Shown here: piece by piece, positions 1 to 11,190 of the stretch
Position numbering within the stretch: position 1 is the first letter of the stretch
Layout: the number at the start of each line of letters is the position of its first letter
Source of the DNA: Cristatella mucedo
Lineage: Eukaryota; Bryozoa; Phylactolaemata; Cristatellidae
Length of the DNA stretch: 60,000 nucleotides
Direction of reading: 5' to 3'
Assembly (NCBI GenBank): GCA_009760855.2
Contig: WPIO01000077.1
Location: 1,773,001-1,833,000 of the forward strand
The notes under the pieces: model-generated
Database searches by the model: none
What the model saw: only the letters and a program-made list of their open reading frames with translations
Told to the model about the DNA's origin: nothing
Translations under genes and position numbers: made by a program

Positions 1-2699
1 TTGATGAGTTCAGGAGGTCTGCAACCTGTCGATCAGGCGAGCCGTTAAAGCCAACTCAAGTGCCTAATGAAGAAAAGGAACCCGAGAATTCTAAATGCAG
101 GCTCCTCTGAAGGCAGCCGAAGTCATTCAAGGCTATACCTGAGTTGTCGGGAATGGTTTTTGTGCCAATGGTTCTGACGCGGATTTGAACTCATCGTCAT
201 AACCGGCATTGAGAAAATAGACGTGAATTAGATTCATTGTCCTCTGGTCAGGGTTGAGTTTGGAAATTCTTGACGGCAGGTTTGCGGTCGTAGGTATCCT
301 TGATATCCAGAGAATGGCTCGTGTATCGTCGTCGCTAATATAGAGTAGCAGAAAGGCTCTCTAACTCACCTGATTATGAACGCCTCACATGAGAGACTAG
401 TCTTCTACATGGGCCGGCCATCTGCTTCAGCGCTCGTCAAAGTTACCTGCTGGCACTCCATCGAAAGGCTCAATACGCCTGTCCACGCCCCTTCCTTCCA
501 CAATATTTACCCAGGTGTCTAGCTATGACCTTCAAAATTTTCCTAGCCAAATATAAGTCGTAGATAAACTAAACTGCTGGCAATGCATGAATGCGAAACA
601 GCCGAAGCTTACGGCGGCTAGACCAAAGATTTATTCTTTTCAAGTTCCGCGATCAGAGAAGACACCGACTTGGATGTAACAGTCATGAAACGACAGATGG
701 CTAATCAACCTCAGGGTATCTCTCCGCATCTATTTAAAGAGAATTGAGGTAATGTAGCAACAATAAAAAACTATATACTTCATTTGTGTTTCACCCTTGG
801 AGATTTTAATCTGGATCCAGGATTTCCACATGTGCCTCGAGCCCTCTACCTTAGTCGTTAATGGTGAGCACCTTACCCCTAAGCCAATTCTTCAGTCACA
901 CCGCAGAAGGCACCTTGATCCTCGAGGTCGTCGGTGTGGTTTTATTTAATTGACGGCATTGACCCTGACTGCTGTACGTGTGGGTTGCGACACTCGACGT
1001 GGTATGCGGTTGTAATGTGCTATTAGTGATTGTTGTAACAAGGGACTCCGGCAGGGGACTCCGGTGGGCGAGAGGAGCGAAATGAGTCATGATGCCCGTC
1101 TGCTCCGTGCGTAGTGAAATAAACTGGCGGCACAGGTCGTCGGCTGGCGCACGGGCTTCGCGCGACGGCATCCAAACAACAGTCTGGTGGCCCATGAACG
1201 AGTCTGTGGCTGAAAGTGCGCTAGGGGTGAGGTAGGGCGCTAAGCAGCCGAAAGTCTGCCCCTCGCATACGATCGAGATGCCTCCTGGGCCATCGTGATT
1301 AACACTGGACCTCAGAAAGCTTCAGCCATGTTAACGAAAAGGGCGTGTGTGTGGGTGCAAAGTCGCGACGTAAAGGGGGCTACGTGCAGGATTAAGCAAG
1401 CGAGGTGGAGTGGGTTTGCAATAGCTGAATCTCTTGCTGGACGACATGAATATGGCACCACGTGGAAGTGATAAACCACCGCCTTAGTTTGGCCAGGCCA
1501 GAGACGAGCTGAGGTTTTGTATGCATTAGGTTGCTTGATGCAGCTGAGGGTATACACGGATACTGATGGCTACGTGATATGCTGCTTACGAAGCAGGATA
1601 CGGCGGCATGTTAAGGGAGATTAAACAAGTTTGGCACGAGCATAATTGTACCCAACAGCAACGAGAAACAACAAGAAATATGCACTCCTCCTGAAATATT
1701 GCCGTAGCTTGCCTTGAAAGCCTTCTACAGGAAGGAGAAAAAGGTAAATCTCAATGTGCCTTAACTGTAAGACAGCTGACCGGCACGCAGGTCAGTCCAG
1801 AAGCTGCATTCAGCTACTTTAGGTGACAAAGAAGATGGAGACAGTAGCCAAACGTGGACAGCTTCAAAGTCTGAGCACCTATCGCGTCGCTTACGCATCA
1901 AAGGCACGGCCTTATAATTGTATAGGTCCTCTTTCAGCTGGAGATTTCAGACAGTAGATGACAGCGGCCAATGATAACTTGGTAATCGAGAATGTTAAAG
2001 GATGGGATGCGCATGATATCTATTCCAGGTCCACGTTTTCACCATGCATACTCTTCGTCTTGCCGATGTCATTGCCGAGCACAATCTAGATGACGCACAG
2101 CCGCAATTGTGTTATGATCTCTCCTGCCTTCAAGCATTTTAACTCCCTCCTTACTTCGTCGCAGAATGCATTGCTGATATCTTCACTTGGAAAAAAGTCA
2201 AACGTCTAAACATATAATGAAAATACAAGCAGCTTAATAGTAATGTGCAAACAAGGTGTCACCCAAAAATTGAAAGCATCACCCCGGCAGCGTGTCCCTT
2301 GCAGATGATGCATCCAGATGTCCACGTTCAAAATAAATTTTCTCTGGATTGCGACTTCAGCTCAACAGTCAAGCGGTATCGACTGATGATAATCAGCTTA
2401 ATTTGGAAGCCTATTTAAGCTCCAGTGTCCAAAACGTCTTTTCACTGAATTCTTACTACTGCACGTCTAGCGTCTTATACGGAGTGCCCGACTATCTCTC
2501 ACGGTCCAGCGTCAGACCGTTGTCAAACGGCTCCCGGTCTAGCGTTCAGTGGTCAAATAAATGCGAAGTTTAGCGAGCCAGGGTGCTAGCCACACTTTAG
2601 GCCATTGTGCAAGCCCCACTTTGTGCGGCAAGATGCCGAAGACTGAAGACTCGTAAACTCACGATCGCACGAGGACACTTATTAATGGAGCATTCTTGT
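1..2699. other. unassigned sequence, no gene recognised
   Basis: Mixed-composition DNA with only short open frames (99 residues or fewer). None has recognisable domains, and many depend on non-ATG starts. I saw no tRNA-like head, LINE tail or tandem array here. It may hold intron, intergenic DNA or repeats too old to recognise by eye. Confidence 0.6.
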
Positions 2700-2787
2700 G
2701 TTGACTGTCAGAGCAAATGTAAATCGCCTAGAAAGAGATTGAGTTCTCTAGGGGCGCTTTATCAAGTGTATTATTATTATTATTACC
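2700..2787 (+). repeat. LINE family A 3' tail fragment
   Basis: A short piece of the 3' end of the LINE-A family. It carries the GTAAA-CGCCTAGA element, then the AGAGATTGAGTTCTCT inverted motif, then GGCGCTTTATCAAGTG and a (TTA)n tail. The same order ends the better copies at 20456 and 10372 (there on the - strand). No coding part remains, so this is a heavily 5'-truncated insertion. Confidence 0.75.
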
Positions 2788-4887
2788 AATCAATCAGGAA
2801 ACGAATTGTGATCACCCGGTCTCGTCCGGCAGCCCGTTGCTAGCTAACACGCGTTTTCACTGGTTCTCTTCTCGGTTATCATCAGCTCTCTCGCTATGCA
2901 CTTTTTTCGAGCAAATAAGTTGGGCCTTTTTCCTAGTTGACCCTGAAATTCCTCCTAGTTGACCATGAAAAAAGAGAACCCTTGCACTGTAAACATTAGG
3001 CTTGGACGTCAATGTCGACCGGCTTAGCTAAACTAAAGGATGATAAAACTAAACTTCTCATAGCAGATAATGCTTAAAGCGAGTTCGGAATCGTGGACTG
3101 CTCACACCTAATTGCAGGTACAGTAGCTAAGTCTTAGTCCGACGGTTAGGTGATATTTCTTGACCCGGGTGGTGGGTATAAGTCCTGCAGTGCAGGTCCA
3201 TGTTTTCCGCTGCATCCGGGAAATCCCGCTCTTCTTTCGCTACAGAAATGAGGCCGAGGCTGAGTAAGCCCCTTTTTATGTTTTGTGAGACAATCGTCAT
3301 TATTTAGAAGCCAGTGTAGCTATACACGTAGTCGAGTCTATAGGTAGTAGCCTATTTCCGCTAGGGCTCCCCCTACTCTGTTATGCCCGGTCTGGGCCAC
3401 TAAGCTCATGGCAAGCAGTGTCGTGAGGGTGGTCGTCCGGGTACACATCACTTTATGGTATAAAGACGCGCGCGATACACAGTGGGAACTTGACAATTCT
3501 ACAGAGAGGATCCTAAACACAGCATAACTATAGGGGCTCGAGATAACGCCAAAAGCGTGCACAGACGTGTCAGTAGCTCAATCGGCTTCCTGAGTCCTGC
3601 GGTTGCACCGGCTCCGTTCCAAGAGTACAAGCGTACAGCGTCAAAGATCCGGCTAGCTGCGTAACTGCTTAGATCGACAGAGAGCAAATCGTCAGTACTT
3701 GAGAGCATCCACCGAAAGAGACCTAGCGCGCGGTCTCAAGTTTCGGTCCTCGGGCGTCTGGGAGCCGACCGCCGGACTTTGTCCTTTCGGCGCTGGCCTC
3801 TAGGCAACGCCAAGTTCGACACACCGGTAGCTCCGTCTACCCTAGGTACAGACACATCGTTTGACTTACAGGAGCAATGAATGTGTGATTTATTGTTTTC
3901 GTGGTTCTCTTAAGAAACGATAGTCTTAGCCAGCCGGAAAGGAGCAGCCACGACTTCCTGTCGTGCTAAATCTTGCATGAAGACCATGCACCATTTCCTG
4001 ATAGGCCATACAGATATACAGAGTTATTACAATCCATAGGAACACTTGCTACCGCACTACTAGATCTTCGCTTTCGTTGAATTCTGATAAAGAGCAGTTC
4101 CGCTGTCGACCTACAGCCGAAAGTAACAGGCTTGCACAATTGACTATTTGTCAGTACTGCAGGGACCACTGGGAACGTGCCCTGGAAGCCATCGCCGAGA
4201 GACAAGGTACATGGTCTGCATGCCACCTTCACCTCATCTTTATTTTAACTAAGTCGTTACTGATTGTAATCTTGGGCCTTGGGAGGCTCTAATGATTAGG
4301 TTAACTCTTGTGTCTTGTGTATAACTATTATCAGTCGTCTATTTTGGAAGGGGTAATAATTAACATGTTAATAAAAAAATATCACATATGTAACTCGACA
4401 ACTAATATCTCAGTACCCCGAAATCCAAAGTTCAACACACTGCGGTATCTACAGTGATGCACAAAGAGTTGAAGTTATTTTGTCGAGAAAGTCCGTTGCA
4501 ATGTTCGTGCAGTATAAAGCGAATCCTAAAAAAACAATAATAGCTTATTCCCTTCTCATCTTCTATCATTTTCATCTTCTTGGCACTCATATTTAACGCA
4601 AGCAGTCATTTAAGAAATACATCAATTTGACTGTGTGTGAATGTACGAGCAGAAAGCAAGGCCTCGAACGAATATTCGTATACAAAACGGACCTCCTTTG
4701 GTCTAGATTTGCAGTGCATTTTAAATCAAGTTAATGGTCACATGCTTCAACAGGGATACCATATCTAAGTTTGTCCCTACACAGTGACATCCCGTTTGAC
4801 TTCTGTAATCCGCTACTCACGCGATCCGCTATCAAGCAGGTCTTCCTACTTGTGAAATAAGGGGCACACGATTGGTGTAAAACTCGG
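2788..4887. other. unassigned sequence apart from one SINE
   Basis: Apart from the SINE2 copy at 3131-3262, nothing is recognised. The open frames on both strands are under 90 residues and overlap each other in several frames, as expected of noncoding DNA. Confidence 0.5.
3131..3262 (+). repeat. SINE2 copy (tRNA-derived)
   Basis: A diverged copy of the SINE2 family. The head runs CTTAGTCCGACGGTTAGGTG (A-box region), then GACCCGGGTGGTGGGTATAA and GTCCTGCAGTG (decayed B box). The body has CCGCTGCAT and ends in TTTCGCTACAGAAATGAGG. The order and spacing match the copy at 53290. The B box is mutated, so it is presumably inactive. Confidence 0.6.
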
Positions 4888-5245
4888 CAGCTTCGCTTTC
4901 GTTTCTCGAGCGATACAACTTCCCCATTGCATCACTTCTCACAAACCTACACTGGCTATCCACCAGTCAGTGTAATGACTTTAAGGTTTTGTCATTCACT
5001 ATAAGGTTCCTCATATATCTTGCTCCAGTCTGATTATCAGAACTATTTCCCAGCTAGGGTCGACATCGTACCAATAGCTCTCTGGCCATTACCGTGTAGC
5101 TGTGCCTTTAACCAACCTCAAGTCCTTTGGAGACCGCGCTTTCATTTTCTATGATCCCAAAGCCTAAAAACCACCCCTGGCTACGTCACGACATCCCCTG
5201 ATTTGATGAAATTCAAAAACAAAATAAAAGCCCATTCATTTGCCG
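4888..5245 (+). pseudogene. LINE family A C-terminal fragment, decayed
   Basis: The + strand translates, with stops, into the C-terminal tail of the LINE-A reverse transcriptase. It contains LTNLHWLSTSQCNDFKVLS, then PTSSPLETALSFSMIPKPK and LMKFKNKIKAHSFAV. Each part aligns with the same segment of the copy at 20692-21384 (HWLPVKQRI, NLKSFGDRAFSSYAPKAWN, LTTFKKNLKTH). Several in-frame stops show it is dead. The catalytic domain and 3' tail are absent, so only an internal piece survives. It is one of the more diverged LINE-A relics here. Confidence 0.7.
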
Positions 5246-7369
5246 TTGTATTTGCCGTATTGTATTTCATTGGTCCGTGTGAATTTTTCTTCGTATATTT
5301 ATTGGGGCAAGCATGTTGCACGTTACCACTAAGTAATTCCTATGCTTCTTCTAAATCATATGTAAAGTGTCTAGAAACAGATTTAGTTGTCCTAGGGTGC
5401 TATAGAAATTTCTTCTTTTATTATTTTTATTCTTATTATGCACTCTACGCGGTCTGAAATCAGAAATGATTTGGTAAATAAGTGAGCTTTCTGTTTTGAC
5501 CATAAACTTTTGGCTAACCTGTACGGGTTGCAGCAACCGTTGCAGCCACCCGGCAATCCAGCTATCCAGCCTGGCAGGCACGCCCACTTTGTTTCCTCGT
5601 GCACGTCATTTTCGTCTTGATACTTGGAGCAATTCACATTATCGTGCTGATAATAGCGCGGTGCGGCTGCATGTCCGAAGCAAGCTTTTTCAGATGCAAG
5701 CCTCTTCCTTTCAGCGTTCAGCCTGTTCTTTAGCGGATCTGCTCTTTTCTGCAGTCTATCGAGAGTGAACCCAGATCTGCTGCTGCTGCTGCTGGAAAGG
5801 GCCGTCACTTAAACGAAATCGGATGGACAAGGAGTCGGGCGATCGACGATGCAACGGCGATCGACCGTAAAGGCGCGCGTCCCCGCGAGCCAGAGACGAC
5901 GGTCTCCCGGTTTGAGCAGCCGCAGTAGACTGACGATCGACGATCCGGATAGATGATCCGGATGATCCGGACGATAGCTGCTCTCGGTTGCTACCTCTGG
6001 AGACTCATCGAACAACCAGCTGGTGAAATGGTCGCACGGCCAGCGAAGACGAGCAGAAAGGCAGAAAGTAGCCTGCCATTGGCCGACAGGGCGGCCAGGA
6101 TGGGGAGCAGCACAAAGCTGCGACTTACAGGTGAGGGCAGCACGCCGACCTGCTATCCTTTGCCGTTGGCTCGGCCATGTTGGATGTCAGATTTTGGAGC
6201 CGATGTCTCGACGAGGACACTGCTCTGGCCAGGCTGCTACGAGGGGTCCGATGCCACACAGTCCTGCTATTGTACCCAGTTCCTTATTCGGGGTCAGGGT
6301 CTTTTCCGAGATACCACGCATGCCAACCCGGAATCGATTGACGGCAACTCATCATATCCCTTTGATCTGAGCGCTTACTCAATTGCCCACCTGCTCAAAT
6401 CTTACAGGGCCAAAAGCACGATCACTGATCGAGGGGTGAGCTGGTCAGCGACAGTCAGCGGCGGCCCGCCTGTGCGAACCGAGTTCTGTTCTCCACCTAA
6501 TTTAAGGCTCGAAACGCTTACAAAGTGAGCTGACTTCTCAAGCCACGGCATGTCTAAAGTGGCTGCATTTGATTCGACGCCTCTTCGCTATTCCTCCATT
6601 ATTACCATGGAGAAAACGAAACAAGAGGTTGAAGCAGGAATTCGGTGGCGGTCACAAAGTTTCAAATGGTCAAATCGCTTACCCCTGTCGTCCACTGTGA
6701 ACTGAGCGAGAGAGCCTCCACCTCAAACGGCTGAGCCACGGTATGTATACCTAGGATGACCATCCCATAAATTGGTCCCGCATTAAACCAGGAAACTGAA
6801 GTTCTTGCTGTGTGCTGAAACGATTAGGCCATCTTAAAACAAACAGTTGACAATAATGTTCGAATGCTGGCTAGGTCAACCCTTTGTCCACTGACAATGG
6901 ACAAATAAGAGCTTAAACTTTCCGCCCTCACTGTGTGTATGCCCTAAATTAGTTGCTGCAGAACACGGTAGGCCCATTCCCTCGAGCGATCGTCCACGAG
7001 TGTGAGTGAAAGCTCCCTTTATGGAGCGATAGCCTACTCGCCTAACCTGACATCCCATCAGCTCACCCATTTATATCGTTTCTCAATGGCTACCCGAACG
7101 TAGAAAATACAGTTTGCAAATGAGCTGCAGCAGCGACTGTGCAAATATGGACATACAAATCCTCACTTTACCCAAGAGAGGCTCAGCCTATGGGTCGAGG
7201 ACTCCTTTGACCGGCCAAATCAGGCCAAAGAGAAAGTGAACCGAGAACTGCCAAATGTCATGCTAAGCAGATAGCAAATCGAGCCGATATGTTGACGATC
7301 GTACCAAGTGAACTCCAGCTTGACAAACATAACTGCAAACACAATTTCGTATACTCAATTTACTTACAT
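5246..7369. other. unassigned; moderately GC-rich middle part
   Basis: No gene is recognised with confidence. A 138-residue frame on the - strand (5392-5808) and a 191-residue frame on the + strand (5953-6528) show no known domain. Inside lie a (CTG)n run near 5779, a cluster of ATCCGGAT octamers near 5940-5975 and a weak retroelement-like RWLGHV motif near 6160 (see findings). Confidence 0.5.
5779..5800 (+). repeat. (CTG)7 microsatellite
   Basis: An uninterrupted run of CTG triplets. In the - strand frame it encodes a serine run near the start of an unrecognised 138-residue frame. Confidence 0.9.
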
Positions 7370-7522
7370 AAATAATACCAATAATACTATAAACACATTT
7401 ATTATAGTGCCCTCAGAGAACTCAATCTCTTTATAGGCCATTTGCATCTGCTGCAAAGGAAGCACGATCGAATGGTTAGCGGTAGCACGCTCAATAAAAA
7501 AAGCATAGCATGGTTAGAGGTG
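7370..7522 (-). mobile_element. LINE family A, copy 1: 3' tail segment
   Basis: This is the 3' end of a LINE-A copy read on the - strand. It has an AT-rich TAA-type tail, the GCGC-type tail with AGAGATTGAG-like inverted motif, then the UTR stretch ending at CATGGTTAGAGGTGAC. The equivalent uninterrupted stretch is at 10372-10560. It breaks where a SINE1 is inserted and resumes at about 7702. Confidence 0.8.
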
Positions 7523-7654
7523 ACGAGCTGGATTGGTCTAGCGGTTAAGGTGCTCGCTCGACCGAGGTCTGGCTGAGGTCTTGGGCTTGAGTCCCGAGGC
7601 ATATGTGAAGCGCCTGAATAGAGTTTAGTTCTTTTGGGGCGCTACACAAATGAG

Positions 7655-7656
<2 letters not shown>
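7523..7656 (+). repeat. SINE1 copy inserted in a LINE
   Basis: A tRNA-derived SINE. The A-box-like TGGTCTAGCGGTTAAGG is followed by GTGCTCGCTCGACCGAGGTC and a B-box-like GGGCTTGAGTCCC. The tail reads GTGAAGCGCCTGAATAGAG, AGTTCTTTTGGGGCGC and TACACAAATGAGTTATAT. It interrupts the 3' UTR of LINE-A copy 1, which continues on both sides. A TA microsatellite follows its 3' end. Confidence 0.85.
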
Positions 7657-7691
<35 letters not shown>

Positions 7692-7701
7692 TACATATAT
7701 T
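7657..7701 (+). repeat. (TA)n microsatellite at SINE 3' end
   Basis: A near-pure TA run with a few C interruptions directly after the SINE1 tail. It probably grew from the SINE's AT-rich terminus. Confidence 0.9.
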
Positions 7702-8376
7702 ATGTTAAGGGTAAGCATGCCAAATAGTTAGTGGCATCATGCACAGTGTCAGCATGCAAAATCACACAAACACAAAAGAGAAATCACACGGATCACTAAA
7801 TGCTGTGGTGCATAAAAGCGTTATTAGTTTCTTTTTAAATACGGTTAAATCAGGGGGTGTCGTTACGCCAGTCGGAAGTGAGTACCATGCTTTGGGAGCA
7901 TACGGACTAAAGGCATGGTCTCCAACGGATTTGAGGTTCGTACGAGGTATAGGTAAACAGTTTGATTCAAAAAAGCGATTGACACGAACGATACTGAGCC
8001 TGGTGGGGTAGAAGATCTGATAGGTAGGCCGGAGCCAAAGAATGAAGGGACCTAAAAGTGAGTGACAAAACCTTGAAGTCAATGTTTTGCTTGACTGGGA
8101 ACCAGTGCATGTCGGCAAGAAGCGGTGTGCTCTGGCAACTGCGACACACACGACGGACAATCCTAGCTGCACAATGTTTCATCAGCTGTAAGTGCCTGAT
8201 TGCGCAGGCCGATAGAACAGTAAGCAGAGAGTTACAGAAGTCGAGACGGGAAGTTACAAATGCATGAACCGATTTAGATATTGCATCCCTGTCTAAACAA
8301 TCCCAAAATTTAGCTATTGTATCTAGCTGAAAGTAGGCTGACTTGATCGTGGAGCTGATGTGGTCGTCTAATGAAA
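7702..8376 (-). pseudogene. LINE family A, copy 1: ORF C-terminal part
   Basis: The - strand encodes a LINE-A protein C-terminus in broken frames. It includes FVTSRLDFCNSLL, TPLLADMHWFPVKQNIDFKV, LTFRSLHSLAPAYLSDLLPH and NLKSVGDHAFSPYAPKAW. These match the copy at 20692-21384. At least one frameshift separates the two visible open frames (7762-8172 and 7967-8182). The copy stops at TCTAATGAAA (8367-8376), where a family-B LINE is inserted. It resumes at 10222 with a near-identical 10-11 bp duplication. This segment carries no catalytic residues; it lies downstream of the reverse-transcriptase core. Confidence 0.85.
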
Positions 8377-10221
8377 TATTATGTAATGTATATCCATCTG
8401 TAAATCCACAAAGCGATAAAGACTATGTGGGTGTAACGCATGAGAGTTTTGCATAGCAAACTCACAGGCTAAGCGGCTTTTGGTACGCATTCGGTAGCCA
8501 ACAGACTTCGTCTCACGCAACAAATAGAAAGTGAGAAGCATAGCAGAGTTAGGAGAGCAATTGAGGTAGTGAGTACCATAGAAGTAGCAGCTCAGGACCG
8601 CTGAAAAGGATGAGCCATAGTCGGCAACAGGAGAGTAGATGTCGTCGCGTAAGAATTGTGGAAGCGAGTTTCACAGTCTAGGACCTGCAGAGCTAAAGCT
8701 TCTGTCGCCAACTGTCTTTAACTGGATGAATGGAAAAGCTAATTTATTGTCCATACAGGACCTGAGGGGACAAAGAGGCTGAAACTGGTACAGCAGTTCA
8801 GCTAGGTACGGAGGAGCCAAGCCGTGGCGGGCCTTCTGGGTCAGCGTAAGAATTAGTTCTTCTAGCAAAGGAGACACGTGGTCAAACCTCCGGGACTTGA
8901 AAACTAGCATTGCTGCCATATTTATAGCCACTTGCAGTGGCCCTAGCTGCTTTTTTGGCAGCCCAGCCAAAAGGGAACTACAGAAATCAAGCAAAGACAA
9001 AAATAAGGAGCTAGTTAAATTTTTTGCAAGCCACTGTGGAAGACGGCTTCTAATCTTTGATATGGATTAGACGTGATGGCTAGCTGTAAAAGCAGTCTTC
9101 TAAATAAAGCTTTTAAAATTAAGGCAGCTGTCAAAACGACACCTAAATTTCGAGCATGTGGCGATGGTCATGGAGCAGTGCCTCGTCTGCCAGACCGATC
9201 GTGCCGCGCTGGTTTGGCCCAGTAGTTAAAGTGCTCGTCCCGACCAAGGCCTGGCCGAGGTCGTGGGCTTGAGCCCAGTGGCATATGTGAATAGCCTGAA
9301 CAGAGATTAAGTTCTTTTAGGGTGCTATACAAATGAATTACATCTAATTATGTATTTTACCGTTTTTCTCAATCGTTTAAGTAGGACATCGTGATCAATT
9401 GTATCGAAGGCAGCTGATAGATCTAGCAAAGTCAAGGCAGTGACATTTCCGTCATTGTTGGCACATAGAATGTTATTGTTAACATGGAGGAGAGCAGTTT
9501 CAATGGAGTGCTGCCTCTTGAACCCGGTTGAAATGTCTCTGAATTTTCATAATTTTTAATATTTACTACCAGCCGCTTAGCGACAATATTTTCAAGAATC
9601 TTCGACTACGAAGAATGAAGGGAAACTGGGCATTAGTTGCAAGGATCTCTAAATCTAATCCAGGCTTTGTAAGTATTGGTCTAACGATTGCCGATTTGAA
9701 GGACTTGGGTGCGACCCTTTTTTCCAAAGAAACATTAAAAATCTGGGTAATGGCTGTGCTAAGCTGGACTGCCAGTGAAGGCCACCGAGATCACGGTATA
9801 GGGTCTTCAGGAGACGAGCTCTTTTTACAAGACCTTATTAATCTAGCCACATCGCATGTAGAAACCTCGGACAATCTTCTAAGGAAGGCTACTAGTTGTG
9901 ATTCCGCAATTTCTTTACTCGGAGGGGGCTTTATGGAGGGACGAATGTGCACAATTTTTTCAGTAAAGAAGGCTTAACAAATTTTGGCTGAGCCGTTAAC
10001 ATCTGGGGATTCAGACCTCTCAGCATTAGCCAGTAAATTGTTTACCGTCTCATAAATCTGTTTTGGGTCAGTCTGGCAGGACCTCAGTTTTCGAGTGAAA
10101 AAAAGAAGCGCTGGCTTTTTTAAGCATCCGTGTGAAACCTAGAAGAAAATCATCTTTGAAATTGACTAGATCTGCACCGTCTTATAAATCTGAAATAAAC
10201 TGAATATAAAAGGAATATAAA
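8377..10221 (-). mobile_element. LINE family B copy nested in LINE-A copy 1
   Basis: A second non-LTR retrotransposon family, 5'-truncated, on the - strand. From its 5' side the reading gives FTRKLRSCQTDPKQIYETVN (linker before the RT), VAPKSFKSAIVRPILTKPG (RT start) and LTLLDLSAAFDTIDHDVLLK (palm motif A with its aspartate). Further on come AARNLGV-like and SSLLAGLPKKQLGPLQVA, LTQKARHGLAPPYLAELLYQ and LKTVGDRSFSSAGPRLW. The 3' UTR at 8377-8640 ends in an ATGTA-type tail. The YADD region is lost, and a SINE1 sits at 9201-9345. The flanks carry TCTAATGAAA (8367-8376) and TCTAAATGAAA (10222-10232), a probable target-site duplication. Stops and frameshifts make it non-functional. Confidence 0.85.
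9201..9345 (+). repeat. SINE1 copy inside LINE-B
   Basis: The head is GCTGGTTTGGCCCAGTAGTT with AAAGTGCTCGTCCCGACC. Then come GAGGTCGTGGGCTTGAGCCC (B box) and the tail AGATTAAGTTCTTTTAGGGT GCTATACAAATGAATTAC. It lies on the + strand within a - strand LINE-B. The LINE's thumb region lies on one side and its palm motif A on the other, so the sequence between (motifs B to D) is also missing. Confidence 0.85.
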
Positions 10222-10371
10222 TCTAAATGAAAGGTGGATTTGGCACAGGACACCTAGATTACGTGCAGATTGAAAAAGAGATATGCTGGCAGAGCCGACT
10301 GTGAGTGTTAACCTTTCCAATTTTTGAATCACTTTTGGTTTACCCATAACTAGTATGTTGTTTTTTCTCAT
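10222..10371 (-). pseudogene. LINE family A, copy 1: middle segment
   Basis: The continuation of LINE-A copy 1. The - strand reads NILVMGKPKVIQKLERLTL, VGSASISLFQSARNLGVL and CQIHLSF. This is the segment that precedes DDHISST in the uninterrupted copy at 20692-21384. It is cut at about 10371, where a further LINE-A insertion begins with its (TAA)n tail. Confidence 0.85.
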
Positions 10372-11190
10372 AATAATAATAATAATGCACTTGATAAAGC
10401 CCAGAGAACTTAATCTCTCTCTAGGCGCTTTACATTTGCTGCAAGTGGAAGTGCGATTGAATGGTGAGCCAAATCATGCTTGATAAACAAACAAAATGAA
10501 TAACATGGTTAGGGGTGACATGCACAGGGTCAGCATGCAAATGTGGTTAGTGGCAGCATGCACAGTGTCAGCACGCATAAGCACATCAAGGACGAATCAC
10601 AGGGAACCACTAAATGCTGTCCTAAATAGGTGTGTTTTTGAATTCTTTTTGAATGTGGTCAGGTCAGGGATGTTCTGACGCAGGTCGGGAGGGAGTTCCA
10701 TGCTTTTGGAGCATACGAACTAAATGCACGGTCTCCAAAGGATTTGAGGTTTGTACGGGGTATTTGTAGACTGTTGGATTCCGAAAAGCGGGTAGTACGA
10801 TGCTTGGCCTGATGGGGGAATATATCTGAGAGATAGGCTGGAGCCAAAGAATGAAATGACCTAAAAGTGAGCGACGAAACCTTGAAGTTAATCCGTTGCT
10901 TGACTGGTAGCCAGTGCAGGTCGGCGAGAAGTGGAGTAATGTGGCAACTGCGACGCTCACGACAGACAAGCCTAGCTGCCGAGTTTTGCACCAGCTGCAA
11001 TCGCCTGATCGCACATGCCGGTAGGCCAACGAGCAGTGAGTTGCAGAAGTCGAGACGGGATGTCACGAATGCATGGACCAACTTGGACGTGGTATCCTTA
11101 TCTAAACAAGCCCGAATTTTAGCAATGTTATGAAGCTGAAAATAGGCAGATTTGACTGTGGAGCTGATATGGTCGTCTAACGAGAGGTCG
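10372..11190 (-). mobile_element. LINE family A, copy 2, nested in copy 1
   Basis: A 5'-truncated LINE-A on the - strand. It has the (TAA)n tail, the 3' GCGC tail motif, a UTR with the TGCATGCTGCCACTAACCAC type repeats, and a C-terminal ORF of about 179 residues (10659-11198). That frame includes DDHISSTVKSAYFQLHNIAK, FVTSRLDFCNSLLVGLPACA, ARLVCRERRSCHITPLLADL and NLKSFGDRAFSSYAPKAWNS. It is better preserved than its host and therefore probably younger. The host resumes at 11191 with TCATTCAATTGCTACCATCC. Its truncation point lies just upstream of the DDHISST segment, so no catalytic motif is present. Confidence 0.85.

Noticed and set aside
5392-5808. 138-residue - strand frame starting with a serine run
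   Set aside because: No domain, no splice or promoter support; the serine run is from (CTG)n. It was not called a gene.
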